Shown here piece after piece: positions 56,457-64,000 of a stretch of DNA of 64,000 nucleotides. Numbering within the stretch: the first letter of the stretch is position 1; the number at the start of each line of letters is the position of its first letter. The stretch comes from Streptomyces sp. Root431 (GTDB lineage Bacteria; Actinomycetota; Actinomycetes; Streptomycetales; Streptomycetaceae), in contig NZ_LMEI01000001.1 in NCBI RefSeq assembly GCF_001426585.1, forward strand, positions 301,166 through 365,165. The letters run 5' to 3'. Position numbers and translations under genes: made by a program. The notes below the pieces were generated by a model. It searched no databases and was not told where the DNA came from. It was given only the letters and a program-made list of their open reading frames with translations.

Positions 56457-57428
56457 TCAGGCCTCGCCCGGGACCGTCCCGGACCCGCTCAGGGCCCGGC
56501 GGCGGCGCATCCGCAGGCCGAGGAAACCGGTCGGAACCGCGACGAGGAGGATGCCGGCGGCGAGCCAGGGCAGGGCGAGGAAGGACACCGTCCCGGTCTC
56601 CTTCACGCCCTTCGCGCTGGCCGTGAGCGTCACGTCGCCCCAGTCGAACTGCGGGGAGCCGCTCCACCGCTCGGTGAGCCGGATCTTCTGGCGGGGTAGC
56701 AGCTCGGACGGGACTCCGCCCAGGTCGCGGGCGAGGAGGGTGCGGCCGAAGAGGCCCTCCGCCTTGAGGGCGACCTTGGGGTTGAGGGTGACGTTGCCCC
56801 GGTTGTGGAGGGTGTACGAGACGACGGCGCTGCTCCCGCCGGCGCCGGGGACGAGCGGCCGGTCCTGGGTGAGGGTGATGTCCTCGACGGCGAGGGCGGG
56901 GACGGTCGGCCCGTTGACCCGGAGGTAGACGCGGGCGCCGACCGCGCGCTGGACGCCCATGGCGACGGAGCCCTGCCCGCTCGGGCTGATCCGCTCGTCG
57001 AGGGCGACGAGGGCGCCCGGGTGGTCGCCGGGGTCGGCGTCGGCGGGGACGGTCAGCGTGTACGGGACGGTGACGGCGGAGCGCGCCGGGACGGTGACCC
57101 GGGTCCGCTGCGGCTTGATCCAGGCACCGGCGCCGGTCTGCTTCTCCTGCTGCGTGCGGACGGCGAAGCCGCCGTCCCGGTCGGTGTTGTAGGCGTCGGC
57201 GCCGTACAGCCGGAAGGTGAGCGGGGCGGCGGTCTTGTTGGTGACGGTGACCCGGTCGGTGAGCGAGGTGCCGGGGTCGACGGAGAGGTAGAAGTACGGG
57301 CGGCTGCCGAGCTTGGCGGCGGCCGGGTAGACGGCCCACTCGCCGTTCTCGGCGGCGGCGGCCTGCGGCGCGGCGCCGAGGAGCACGAGGAGCGCGCTCA
57401 GGAGGAGTACGTACAGCTTGCTGCGCAC
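56457..57428 (-). CDS. DUF916 / WxL-interacting-like membrane protein
   Basis: 323 aa. Signal peptide 1-26; two beta-sandwich domains ([60 protein letters not shown]); C-terminal membrane helix (about 285-307) and a basic tail. DUF916 proteins bind peptidoglycan and WxL proteins in Firmicutes. It follows the WxL-like gene by 66 bp, same strand, likely one operon. Confidence 0.9.
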   Translation of the reverse strand: MRSKLYVLLLSALLVLLGAAPQAAAAENGEWAVYPAAAKLGSRPYFYLSVDPGTSLTDRVTVTNKTAAPLTFRLYGADAYNTDRDGGFAVRTQQEKQTGAGAWIKPQRTRVTVPARSAVTVPYTLTVPADADPGDHPGALVALDERISPSGQGSVAMGVQRAVGARVYLRVNGPTVPALAVEDITLTQDRPLVPGAGGSSAVVSYTLHNRGNVTLNPKVALKAEGLFGRTLLARDLGGVPSELLPRQKIRLTERWSGSPQFDWGDVTLTASAKGVKETGTVSFLALPWLAAGILLVAVPTGFLGLRMRRRRALSGSGTVPGEA

Positions 57429-57494
57429 GGTTCGCGGAAACCCCCGGGTGCGGAGCGGGCCGGCCGGGGGTCGCCCGGCCGGCCCGCCGGGTGG

Positions 57495-58829
57495 TCAGGA
57501 CAGGGTCAGCGTCAGCACGCCCGCGTACGAACCGGGCGCGGTGAACGCCGGGACGTCGAGGGAGAGCTTGGCGTCGACGGTGAACTCGCCGCCCGTGAGG
57601 GTGCCGTTCGGCGTGGAGGCGAGGGTCGCGCCACCGCTGCCGACGGGACCGGCCGAGCCGGCCGCGCAGGTGCTGGGGCTGCCGGCCTTGGCGGTGCAGG
57701 CAGGGGTCCAGCTGAGGTTCCCGGCGCCGATCGCGCCGCCGGGGCCGGTGAAGTCGGTGACCTTGCCGGTCAGGGACCAGCCCGCGGGGCCGCCGCGGAA
57801 GTCCTTGACCGTCACCGTCTTCAGGTCGCCGGTGGCCGCGCCGCCCTGCCCGAAGTCGACCGAGGTCAGCTCGACGGCGTCCCCCGCCTGACTCATGGAG
57901 AGCTCGCCCGCCGTGACGGCCGCGGTGATCGTCTGGCTGTTCGGCGGGTTCGGCACGACGACCTTGTACGCCGCGGGTCCCGCGCCCTTCTCGGGATCCC
58001 AGGCCGCGCCCTCGTAGGCCACGACACCGGTGGTCGCCGCGTCGTTGACCTTCAGGCGCGCGGTGAACCCGCCCTCGCTGTCGGTCGTGACGGTCATCTT
58101 GTCGGCGGTCTCCGCCCCGCCGGCCCGGCCGACGACCGTGACCTCGGCGAGCGGGGTGAACTTGGCGCCGGTGACGGTCACCCGGACCCCGGGGTCACCC
58201 GAGGCGCTGTCGAGCTGGAGCGTCCGGGTGTTGGGGCTGGTCACGGGGCTCGCGACGACCGTCTCGGAGACCGGGGCGGGCGGGTTGAGCACCGTACAGG
58301 GGGTGTCCAGCTCCATGATGTAGCTGGTGTGGATGTTGTAGTCGCCCGGCGAGAGGGTGATCGATCCGGCCTGGGTGACCGTGAAGGTGCCGGTCATGGA
58401 GAAGGCCGGGAAGGAGCCCTTGGCCGGGATGGGCGGGTTCTTCTTGGGTCCCGTGACGGTGACCGCGCCGGTCTGGGCACCGCCGAGGACGATCTTGCCG
58501 CTCGGGGTCATGATGTCGGCCGGGAGCGCGAGGTCGACGGGGTTCGACGCGGCGGGCTTGGTGATCGTGTAGGTCACCGTCACCGTGTCGCCGACCTTGG
58601 GCGCGGCTTTGTCGACCGTGATGTCGGCGGTCGTGGTGCCCGTGATGGGCGGGATGCCGGCGATCGGCGGCGGGACGCAGCGGGTCTGGAATTCCACCGG
58701 GGTGGAGCCGGCGGTCGCGTGGGCCGGAGCGGCGATGGCGCCGCCTGCGGCGACCGCGAGGGCGCCGGCGCCGAGGACGGCGGTCCAGCGCCGTCTTCGG
58801 GTCGCCGCCCTGGATCGGTTGAGTGCCAT
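57495..58829 (-). CDS. Exported multi-domain beta-sandwich protein, WxL-like
   Basis: 444 aa. Signal peptide 1-38 with RRRR start. Residues 40-170: a domain beginning FQTRCVPPPIAGIPPITGTT. Residues 175-275: an IPT/Ig-like domain (PGVRVTVTGAKFTPLAEVTV). Residues 275-444: a WxL-like C-terminal domain (AAVTAGELSMSQAGDAVELT; ending APGSYAGVLTLTLS), which I recognise from the pattern rather than a WxL motif pair; only one W-x-L-like (WSLTG) is clear. Likely wall-associated and partner of the DUF916 protein. ATG 58829 follows CAGGAGGGGG. A perfect dyad lies 83 bp upstream. Confidence 0.85.
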   Translation of the reverse strand: MALNRSRAATRRRRWTAVLGAGALAVAAGGAIAAPAHATAGSTPVEFQTRCVPPPIAGIPPITGTTTADITVDKAAPKVGDTVTVTYTITKPAASNPVDLALPADIMTPSGKIVLGGAQTGAVTVTGPKKNPPIPAKGSFPAFSMTGTFTVTQAGSITLSPGDYNIHTSYIMELDTPCTVLNPPAPVSETVVASPVTSPNTRTLQLDSASGDPGVRVTVTGAKFTPLAEVTVVGRAGGAETADKMTVTTDSEGGFTARLKVNDAATTGVVAYEGAAWDPEKGAGPAAYKVVVPNPPNSQTITAAVTAGELSMSQAGDAVELTSVDFGQGGAATGDLKTVTVKDFRGGPAGWSLTGKVTDFTGPGGAIGAGNLSWTPACTAKAGSPSTCAAGSAGPVGSGGATLASTPNGTLTGGEFTVDAKLSLDVPAFTAPGSYAGVLTLTLS

Positions 58830-58911
58830 GTGTGGGCCCCCTCCTGAGGGATGAGAGGGCGCCATTGACGGCTGCGGGCCGAGAGAAGTCAATGGAATCG
58901 AAAACCACCGA

Positions 58912-58926
58912 CTGATGACCCATCAG
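58912..58926 (-). promoter_or_regulatory. CTGATG-N3-CATCAG dyad
   Basis: Perfect inverted repeat, identical half-sites to that at 5185, 83 bp upstream of the WxL-like gene. Confidence 0.6.
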
Positions 58927-58991
58927 TTTCTGTCAAGATCAGCAGATCGTCGCGTTTTCGCAGGTCAGACACGTCTGTCGGACACGTCGGA

Positions 58992-59020
58992 GACCGGTGC
59001 CGCCATCGGCGACACCGGTC
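58992..59020 (-). terminator. Terminator of the small exported protein gene
   Basis: GACCGGTG and CACCGGTC arms, with inner CGCC/GGCG pairing, 27 bp after the stop at 59047 on the minus strand. Confidence 0.7.
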
Positions 59021-59046
59021 AGGGGTGGAGCAGGGTGGGGCAGGGG

Positions 59047-59526
59047 TCAGCTGAACACGAACGGGCCCGGCGACTGCGACGTCACGGCGTCACAGTTCAC
59101 CGTGACCCCGAAGATCACCATCTTCAGGGCGACACCCGCGAAGTACGAGTTGAGGCTGTCGCCCGAGGCCACGGTCCCGCTCAGGGGGCCGATGGTGACG
59201 GGCTGCCCGGCGCCGACCGCCGGGTTCTTCTTCCCGGTGAAGACCCGGGTGCCGCCGCCCGCCTTGGCCAGCGTCAGCGTGGCGTTGATCTGGTCGGCGC
59301 CGACCGAGATCGGCGTCGTGACGGCCGTGCTGATCGTCATGGTCGCGGCCGTGCCGCTCTGGGTCGCGGTGATGTTGGCGGTGCCGCCGCCCCAGCTGCC
59401 GCAGTCGTACTGCGCCGACGCGGACCCCGGCGAGACGGCTCCGGCCGTCGGGGCGAAGGCGAGTCCGGCGGCGGCGAGCGCTCCGGTGAGTACCGCGACC
59501 GTCCCTAAGGTGCTTCTGCTTCTCAT
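59047..59526 (-). CDS. Small exported beta-rich protein
   Basis: 159 aa. Signal peptide 1-30 (ending AGA), then a single beta domain with two Cys (YDCGSWGGGT and VNCDAV), resembling the first domain of the WxL-like protein next door (both contain RVFTGKKNP- or VTGPKKNPP-type strands). It may be a paralogous surface subunit. It has its own promoter, with a dyad 65 bp upstream, and its own terminator. Confidence 0.83.
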   Translation of the reverse strand: MRSRSTLGTVAVLTGALAAAGLAFAPTAGAVSPGSASAQYDCGSWGGGTANITATQSGTAATMTISTAVTTPISVGADQINATLTLAKAGGGTRVFTGKKNPAVGAGQPVTIGPLSGTVASGDSLNSYFAGVALKMVIFGVTVNCDAVTSQSPGPFVFS

Positions 59527-59590
59527 GGCGAGTTCGAACCCCTTCCGATGGCGAACGCAGGGGTGCGGACACTGCGTGAATGGCGAATAT

Positions 59591-59605
59591 CTGACGGTCC
59601 GTCGG
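59591..59605 (-). promoter_or_regulatory. CTGACG-N3-CGTCGG dyad
   Basis: Inverted repeat with one mismatch, 65 bp upstream of the small exported protein; fifth site of the YYGAYG-N3-CRTCRR set. Confidence 0.45.
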
Positions 59606-59680
59606 GCGAACCGATGCTCATTGAGACGCAGACCGCCAGGGAAGGCAAGAGAAGATGCGGTGATCCTTCACAAACGCGCA

Positions 59681-59705
59681 AGGGCCCGGCGTGCCGCCGG
59701 GCCCT
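59681..59705 (-). terminator. Terminator of cytidine deaminase-like gene
   Basis: Perfect 10-bp arms (59681-59690, 59696-59705) with a 5-nt loop, 20 bp after the stop at 59726. Confidence 0.8.
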
Positions 59706-59725
59706 CGATGTCCTGTTCCCGTCCC

Positions 59726-60088
59726 TCAGCCGGCCGTCACGGCCTCGCGCAGCTGTCCGTCCGGACCGGCGAGCAGCACGGGCGTCTCCGGGCCGCCGAG
59801 GTCCCGTACGGCCGCGCGGTCCGCCGCCGACGCGGCCTCGGAAGTCGAGACGACGGCCGCCGCCTCCAGGGACTGGGCTCCGCTGGCCACCGCCATCGCC
59901 ACCGCGGTCTGCAGCGCGCTCAGCTTGAGCGACTCCAGCTCCACGGTCCCCGCCACGTACGTCCGCCCGGTCTCGTCCCGTACGGCCGCCCCCTCGGGCA
60001 CGCCGTTGCGCGCGCGGGCGCTGCGCGCCAGGGTGATGATCTTGAGGTCCTCGGCGCCGAGGTCGCCGTGCTCGCTGCTGAGTGTCAT
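59726..60088 (-). CDS. Cytidine deaminase-fold protein lacking zinc ligands
   Basis: 120 aa. The sequence aligns to cytidine deaminases at the N terminus (EDLKIITLARSARARNGVPE) and around AGTVELESLKLSALQTAVAM, but the position of the zinc-binding (H/C)AE motif is SALQTA and the PCxxC pair is absent. It is therefore unlikely to deaminate; perhaps a nucleotide-binding or structural relic. ATG 60088 gives the family N terminus; the frame is open to 60148. Close to era in Streptomyces, suggesting an old association. Confidence 0.83.
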   Translation of the reverse strand: MTLSSEHGDLGAEDLKIITLARSARARNGVPEGAAVRDETGRTYVAGTVELESLKLSALQTAVAMAVASGAQSLEAAAVVSTSEAASAADRAAVRDLGGPETPVLLAGPDGQLREAVTAG

Positions 60089-60243
60089 GGCCCGAGCATA
60101 GGTCGGGGCCCGGAAACCGCCGGACCCCGTCTCATCCCACGGCCGCACGGGTCTCAGCCCGCGACCTCCCGGAGCTCACCGCACGTGCCCACAGGTCTCA
60201 GCCCGCGACCTCACGGTCTCACCGCACGCACCGCCTGCAAGGC

Positions 60244-61131
60244 TCAGCCCGCGACCGGGTACATCGCCCCGCGGCGGCCCTCCGGGGAGACCAGCCACTC
60301 CAGCTTCGCGGCCGTGTCGGCCTCCGGGAGCGGGGTGTGCATGACGATGACCAGGTCCGGCCGGGCCGGGACCCTGAGCTGCGTGGCCTCGACGACCAGC
60401 GTGCCGACCAGCGGGTGCTCCATCTCCTTGCGGTTCTGGCCGCCCGGCAGGATGTCCCGTCGCTCCCACAGCTCGGCGAACTCCGGGCTCAGCTCCTTGG
60501 CCTCCTCGACGACCGCGCGGAAACCCTCGTCGTCCGGGCACTCCGAGCAGGCGGAGCGGAACTGGGCGACGACCCGCGGCGCGAGCTCCTCCCAGTGGAC
60601 CGTCCGCGAGCGGTACAGCGGGTCGGTGAAGAAGGTGACGAGACAGTTCTGCGGGGTCTCCGGACGCATCCCGAGCACGATCGCCGCCGCGTCGTTGTAG
60701 ATGACCGTGTTCCAGTACACGTCCATGATGTGCGCCGGGAACGGCATCCACGTGTCGATGAGCCGCCGCAGCCCCTGGCACATGTCCCGGTCCTCCGGAG
60801 CGGCCTCCAGGGCCGGCGGGTTGAGCGCCGCGAGGACGTACAAATGGCGCCGCTCCGCCGGGCTCAGCCGCAGCACGCGCGCCACCGAGTCCAGGACCTG
60901 CGGCGAGACCGTGATGTCGCGGCCCTGCTCCAGCCACTGGTACCAGGACACCCCCACGCCCGCGAGGACCGCGACCTCCTCGCGGCGCAGCCCCGGGGTG
61001 CGGCGGCGCGCCCCGCCGTCCGGGAGCCCCGCCTCGGCCGGGCTGACCCGGGCGCGGCGGCTCATCAGGAACTCGCGCAGTTCGCCGAGGCGGTGCTGCT
61101 TGGCGGTGGTGCTCTCAAGAGCGGTGGCCAC
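60244..61131 (-). CDS. MmyB-like XRE regulator
   Basis: 295 aa. HTH region (LGELREFLMSRRARVSPAEA; RRTPGLRREEVAVLAGVGVS; WYQWLEQGRDITVS) and MmyB domain from about 110 to 285 (MDVYWNTVIYNDAAAIVLGM; VEATQLRVPARPDLVIVMHT). GTG at 61131 follows GGAGGAAG. Divergent from an MFS gene across a 122-bp gap with 10-bp repeats: the same arrangement as at 26259-28840. Confidence 0.92.
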   Translation of the reverse strand: MATALESTTAKQHRLGELREFLMSRRARVSPAEAGLPDGGARRRTPGLRREEVAVLAGVGVSWYQWLEQGRDITVSPQVLDSVARVLRLSPAERRHLYVLAALNPPALEAAPEDRDMCQGLRRLIDTWMPFPAHIMDVYWNTVIYNDAAAIVLGMRPETPQNCLVTFFTDPLYRSRTVHWEELAPRVVAQFRSACSECPDDEGFRAVVEEAKELSPEFAELWERRDILPGGQNRKEMEHPLVGTLVVEATQLRVPARPDLVIVMHTPLPEADTAAKLEWLVSPEGRRGAMYPVAG

Positions 61132-61156
61132 GTGTGCTTCCTCCCCCTGGATGCGT

Positions 61157-61194
61157 GGTGGTGCCTGGTGGTGCCTGGTGGTGCCTGGTGGTGC
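61157..61194. repeat. 10-bp tandem repeat in regulator/exporter promoter
   Basis: Unit GTGCCTGGTG, three exact copies plus a partial one, between the divergent MmyB regulator and MFS exporter. Might be operator repeats or slippage. A GGATAAGT word follows (near 61201) as a possible -10 element. Confidence 0.75.
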
Positions 61195-61253
61195 GACCAA
61201 CAGGATAAGTACCCGCTCCCCACCCTTGTTCCCGTGGCGGGAGAGTCGTCGGC

Positions 61254-62660
61254 ATGGCAACGACGACCACTTCCCCCGCTCCGCCCGCCGCTCCCCCGGC
61301 CGCCCCGGCCTCCCTGACCGGCCGCAACCGGCTCATCCTCTTCGTCCTGTGCGCCGCCCAGTTCATGGTGGCGCTCGACTTCTCCGTCCTGAACGTCGCC
61401 CTTCCCGTCCTCGGCGCCGACCTCGGCCTGAGCCAGTCCGCCCTCCAGTGGGCCGTCACCGCCTTCGCCCTGCCGTCCGGCGGTTTCCTGCTCCTCTTCG
61501 GACGGATCGGCGACCTCTACGGACGCAAGAAGCTCTTCCTCGCCGGGCTCGCGCTCTTCGGCGCGGCCTCGCTGCTCGCCACCTTCGCCTGGAACCCGGC
61601 CGCCTTCCTCGCCGGCCGCGCCCTCCAGGGCATCGGCGCCGCCGCGATCGTCCCCACCGGCATGTCGCTCCTGACGACGACCTTCCCCGAGGGTCCGCTG
61701 CGGGACAAGGCGCTCGGGATCTCCGGCACCCTGCTCTCGCTCGGCTTCACCGTCGGCATGGTGCTGGGCGGGGTCATGACCGACACCCTCGGCTGGCGCT
61801 CCACCATGGGCCTGCTCGCCCTCTTCACCGTGATCGTGCTCCCGCTGGCGCCGGGCCTGCTGCCCGAGTCCCGCACCCCCGAGAAGCCCCGGCTCGACGT
61901 GCCGGGCGCGGTGACCGTCACCGGTGGTCTGCTCGCCCTGATCTACTCGCTGTCGACGGCCGCCGAGCACGGCTTCGGCCGGACGGACGTGCAGGTCACG
62001 CTGGTGGCGGGGCTGCTGCTGCTCGCGGTCTTCGTCCGGGTCGAGTCCCGGCACGCGGCCCCGCTGGTCTCGCTGCCGATGCTGCGGCGGCGCACGGTCG
62101 CCTTCGGCAACCTGGGCGGTCTGATCACCTTCTCGATGATGTCGACCGTCGTCTTCGTCCTGACGCTGTACCTCCAGGAGACGCTGGACCTCTCGCCGTT
62201 CGGCACCGGGCTCGTCTTCGGCGTCCAGGGCGTCTTCGCGGTCGTGGCCGGGATGCTCGCACCGAAGGTGATCGGCAGGTTCGGCGCCCGCCGCGTCCTG
62301 GTCGGCTCGCTCGCCGGGCAGGGCCTCCTGACGGCCGCGATCCTCGGCGTCGGGCGGGACTCGGGCGTGCTCCTGGCGACGGTCGCGGCCTCGCTGGCCT
62401 GCATGTTCCACCTGGGCGCGATCATCTCGTACGGACTGATCGTCACCTCGGGCGTCCCGGACGAGGAGCAGGGCCTGGCGACCGGCCTGGTGACGACCAC
62501 TCAGCAGGTCGGGCTCACGATCGGGATCCCGCTGCTCGGGGTGCTCGCCACGACGGGCGGCGATCTGTTCGGGGGCGTCCGCACGGTCCTCGCCCTGGAC
62601 GCGGCGATCGTGCTCGGTACGGCGGTGCTCGTCGCCCTCGGCCTGCGGCGACGCGCCTGA
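61254..62660 (+). CDS. DHA2 family MFS exporter
   Basis: 468 aa, 14 hydrophobic segments. FMVALDFSVLNVALPVLGAD near the start; LLLFGRIGDLYGRKKLFLAG (motif A); LSLGFTVGMVLGGVMTDTLG (motif C). Proton-driven drug efflux expected. ATG start; controlled by the divergent MmyB-like regulator. Its stop is 2 bp from the end of the convergent YjbR gene. Confidence 0.93.
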   Translation: MATTTTSPAPPAAPPAAPASLTGRNRLILFVLCAAQFMVALDFSVLNVALPVLGADLGLSQSALQWAVTAFALPSGGFLLLFGRIGDLYGRKKLFLAGLALFGAASLLATFAWNPAAFLAGRALQGIGAAAIVPTGMSLLTTTFPEGPLRDKALGISGTLLSLGFTVGMVLGGVMTDTLGWRSTMGLLALFTVIVLPLAPGLLPESRTPEKPRLDVPGAVTVTGGLLALIYSLSTAAEHGFGRTDVQVTLVAGLLLLAVFVRVESRHAAPLVSLPMLRRRTVAFGNLGGLITFSMMSTVVFVLTLYLQETLDLSPFGTGLVFGVQGVFAVVAGMLAPKVIGRFGARRVLVGSLAGQGLLTAAILGVGRDSGVLLATVAASLACMFHLGAIISYGLIVTSGVPDEEQGLATGLVTTTQQVGLTIGIPLLGVLATTGGDLFGGVRTVLALDAAIVLGTAVLVALGLRRRA

Positions 62661-62661
62661 C

Positions 62662-63015
62662 CTACGGCCGGTCGAGGCGGAGCCGTACCGCCTTGGGGAG
62701 ACCGGCGACGACGAGGTCGTACGAGTCCTCGACGAGCTCCCGGACCATCAGGTCCGGGAGCTCTCCGACGGTCACCGTGTTCCAGTGGCGCTTGTTCATG
62801 TGATAGCCGGGGGCGACGGCCGGATGCTCCTCGCGGAGCCGTACGGCCTCGTCCGGATCGCACTTGAGGTTGACCCGCAGCGGCTCGGCATCGAGCCACG
62901 ACAGCGCGAACATCTTCCCTACGACCTTGAACACGGAGAAGTCAGGACCGAAGGGGAACTCCTCCACCGCGTCGTTGAAGTCCAGGCAGAAGGCGCGCAG
63001 CTCGTCGGGGGTCAT
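62662..63015 (-). CDS. MmcQ/YjbR family protein
   Basis: 117 aa. FNDAVEEFPFGPDFSVFKVV (13-32), VNLKCDPDEAVRLREEHPAV and the family's MNKRHWNTV signature (73-81). Double-wing DNA-binding-like fold; function unknown. ATG lies 3 bp after the CNNM stop, so they are cotranscribed. Confidence 0.93.
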   Translation of the reverse strand: MTPDELRAFCLDFNDAVEEFPFGPDFSVFKVVGKMFALSWLDAEPLRVNLKCDPDEAVRLREEHPAVAPGYHMNKRHWNTVTVGELPDLMVRELVEDSYDLVVAGLPKAVRLRLDRP

Positions 63016-63018
63016 CGG

Positions 63019-64000
63019 CTACTCCTCGGGTTCCTGCGGTTCCAGCGGTTCCACGAGCACGGTGACGATCTTGTTCCGGCGGCCGGCCGGGGACTCGGCC
63101 GTGAGCCGCAGCGAGCGGCCGTCCGGCAGGGCGACGACCGCCTTCGCGCCGGCGATCGGCACGCGGCCGAGGGCCTTGGCGAGCAGTCCGCCGACGGTCT
63201 CCACGTCCTCGTCGTCGTACTCGTCGGGGCCGAAGCCGTACAGCTCGCCCAGGTCCCCGATGTCGAGGCGGGCGGTGACGCGGTGGCTGCCCGCGCCCAG
63301 GTCCTGGACGGGCGGCAGTTCGCGGTCGTACTCGTCGGTGATCTCGCCGACGATCTCCTCGAGGATGTCCTCGATGGTGACGATGCCGGCCGTGCCGCCG
63401 TACTCGTCGATGACGACGGCGACGTGGTTGCGCTCCTGCTGCATCTCGCGCAGCAGGTCCCCGGCGTTCTTCGTGTCGGGCACGAAGGTGGCGGCCCGCA
63501 TCGCGGTCGACACGAGGTCCGCCTCGGACTCGCGGTTGATGTGCGTCTTGCGGACGAGGTCCTTCAGATACACGATCCCGACGATGTCGTCCTCGTTCTC
63601 GCCGGTGACCGGGATCCGGGAGAAACCGGAGCGCAGCGCGAGGGTGAGGGCCTGACGGATCGTCTTGTACCGCTCGATGCAGACGAGGTCGGTGCGCGGC
63701 ACCATGACCTCCCGGACGAGCGTGTCGCCGAGTTCGAAGACCGAGTGCACCATGCGGCGCTCCTCGTCCTCGATGAGCGACTCGCTCTCGGCGAGGTCGA
63801 CCATGGCCCGCAGCTCGGCCTCGGAGGCGAAGGGGCCCTTGCGGAAGCCCTTGCCCGGCGTCAGCGCGTTGCCGATGAGGATGAGCAGCTGCGGGATCGG
63901 CCCCATGATCCGGGCGAGCGGCAGCAGGACGTACGCGGCGGCGGTCGCCGTGTTCAGCGGGTGCTGGCGGCCGATGGTGCGCGGCGAGACGCCGACGGCC
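63019..64000 (-). CDS. CNNM/CBS-domain (hemolysin C-like) membrane protein (partial)
   Basis: N terminus is beyond the right edge; 326 codons plus stop remain. The end of the CNNM membrane domain is visible (YVLLPLARIMGPIPQLLILI), then a CBS pair (REVMVPRTDLVCIERYKTI; FSRIPVTGENEDDIVGIVYL; VVIDEYGGTAGIVTIEDILE) and a C-terminal CorC/HlyC domain (SHRVTARLDIGDLGELYGFG). The family is linked to magnesium or cobalt efflux. In Streptomyces it lies near era and ybeY, as here. Confidence 0.94.
   Translation of the reverse strand, partial: AVGVSPRTIGRQHPLNTATAAAYVLLPLARIMGPIPQLLILIGNALTPGKGFRKGPFASEAELRAMVDLAESESLIEDEERRMVHSVFELGDTLVREVMVPRTDLVCIERYKTIRQALTLALRSGFSRIPVTGENEDDIVGIVYLKDLVRKTHINRESEADLVSTAMRAATFVPDTKNAGDLLREMQQERNHVAVVIDEYGGTAGIVTIEDILEEIVGEITDEYDRELPPVQDLGAGSHRVTARLDIGDLGELYGFGPDEYDDEDVETVGGLLAKALGRVPIAGAKAVVALPDGRSLRLTAESPAGRRNKIVTVLVEPLEPQEPEE

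Overview
The window is high-GC DNA (third codon positions almost all G/C, frequent GTG starts, 4-bp ATGA overlaps, leaderless promoters) and reads as the chromosomal core of a Streptomyces or close relative. Supporting marks are a Scr1-type XRE/DUF397 pair, a DUF6243 basic protein, mycothiol-type DinB enzymes, a Zur/ZnuACB locus, and the order nirBD - ppdK - dus - glyS - znuACB/zur - uppS - recO - leuA - protealysin - era, which agrees with my recollection of the S. coelicolor SCO248x-253x region. I saw no rRNA, tRNA, CRISPR array, insertion sequence or prophage.

Layout. 1-5.0 kb: partial ABC exporter and flavin reductase (minus), then a class IV aminotransferase and a two-gene unit (beta-helix protein plus a small protein) sharing an RHIM/BASS-like amyloid motif. 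5.3-9.1 kb: exported protein with a C-terminal anchor, class E/F-type sortase, TauE/SafE permease, ferric-reductase-like flavohaem protein. 9.4-13.6 kb: GlnR-type box and the assimilatory nitrite reductase operon. 13.6-20.1 kb: TetR/MFS/SDR group, glyoxalase-fold protein, truncated haemoglobin, PhoX-like Tat protein, winged-helix regulator. 20.1-24.9 kb: a 576-bp gene-poor stretch, ppdK and dus with strong terminators. 25-31.9 kb: two DHA2 drug exporters around an MmyB-like regulator, aldo/keto reductase with its TetR regulator, VC0807-like membrane protein. 32-36.8 kb: glyS and the zinc regulon. 36.8-40.6 kb: YcxB-like protein, uppS, recO, LysR regulator, DinB-fold enzyme. 40.6-48.9 kb: XRE/DUF397 module, membrane protein, ferredoxin-NADP reductase, large LuxR regulator behind a perfect 20-bp inverted repeat, flavin oxidase, TerB-like protein. 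49-54 kb: LATTG-anchored choice-of-anchor-A protein, leuA with a leader-peptide attenuator, protealysin-like protease with its emfourin inhibitor. 54-64 kb: TerD protein, era, a WxL/DUF916-like surface cluster, a zinc-less cytidine deaminase-fold protein, a second MmyB regulator/DHA2 exporter pair, YjbR protein and a partial CNNM/CBS protein.

How the parts work together. Metabolic control is readable in the DNA: a four-part GlnR-type box before nirBD, tandem Zur boxes at znuA, a leucine attenuator before leuA, a possible iron box before the ferredoxin reductase, and self-regulating dyads for both TetR genes. The two observations I consider most novel are (i) the beta-helix/small-protein pair joined by a shared amyloid-like motif and (ii) a 15-bp dyad (YYGAYG-N3-CRTCRR) found 65-119 bp upstream of five separate genes or operons for exported proteins, which suggests an undescribed envelope regulon.
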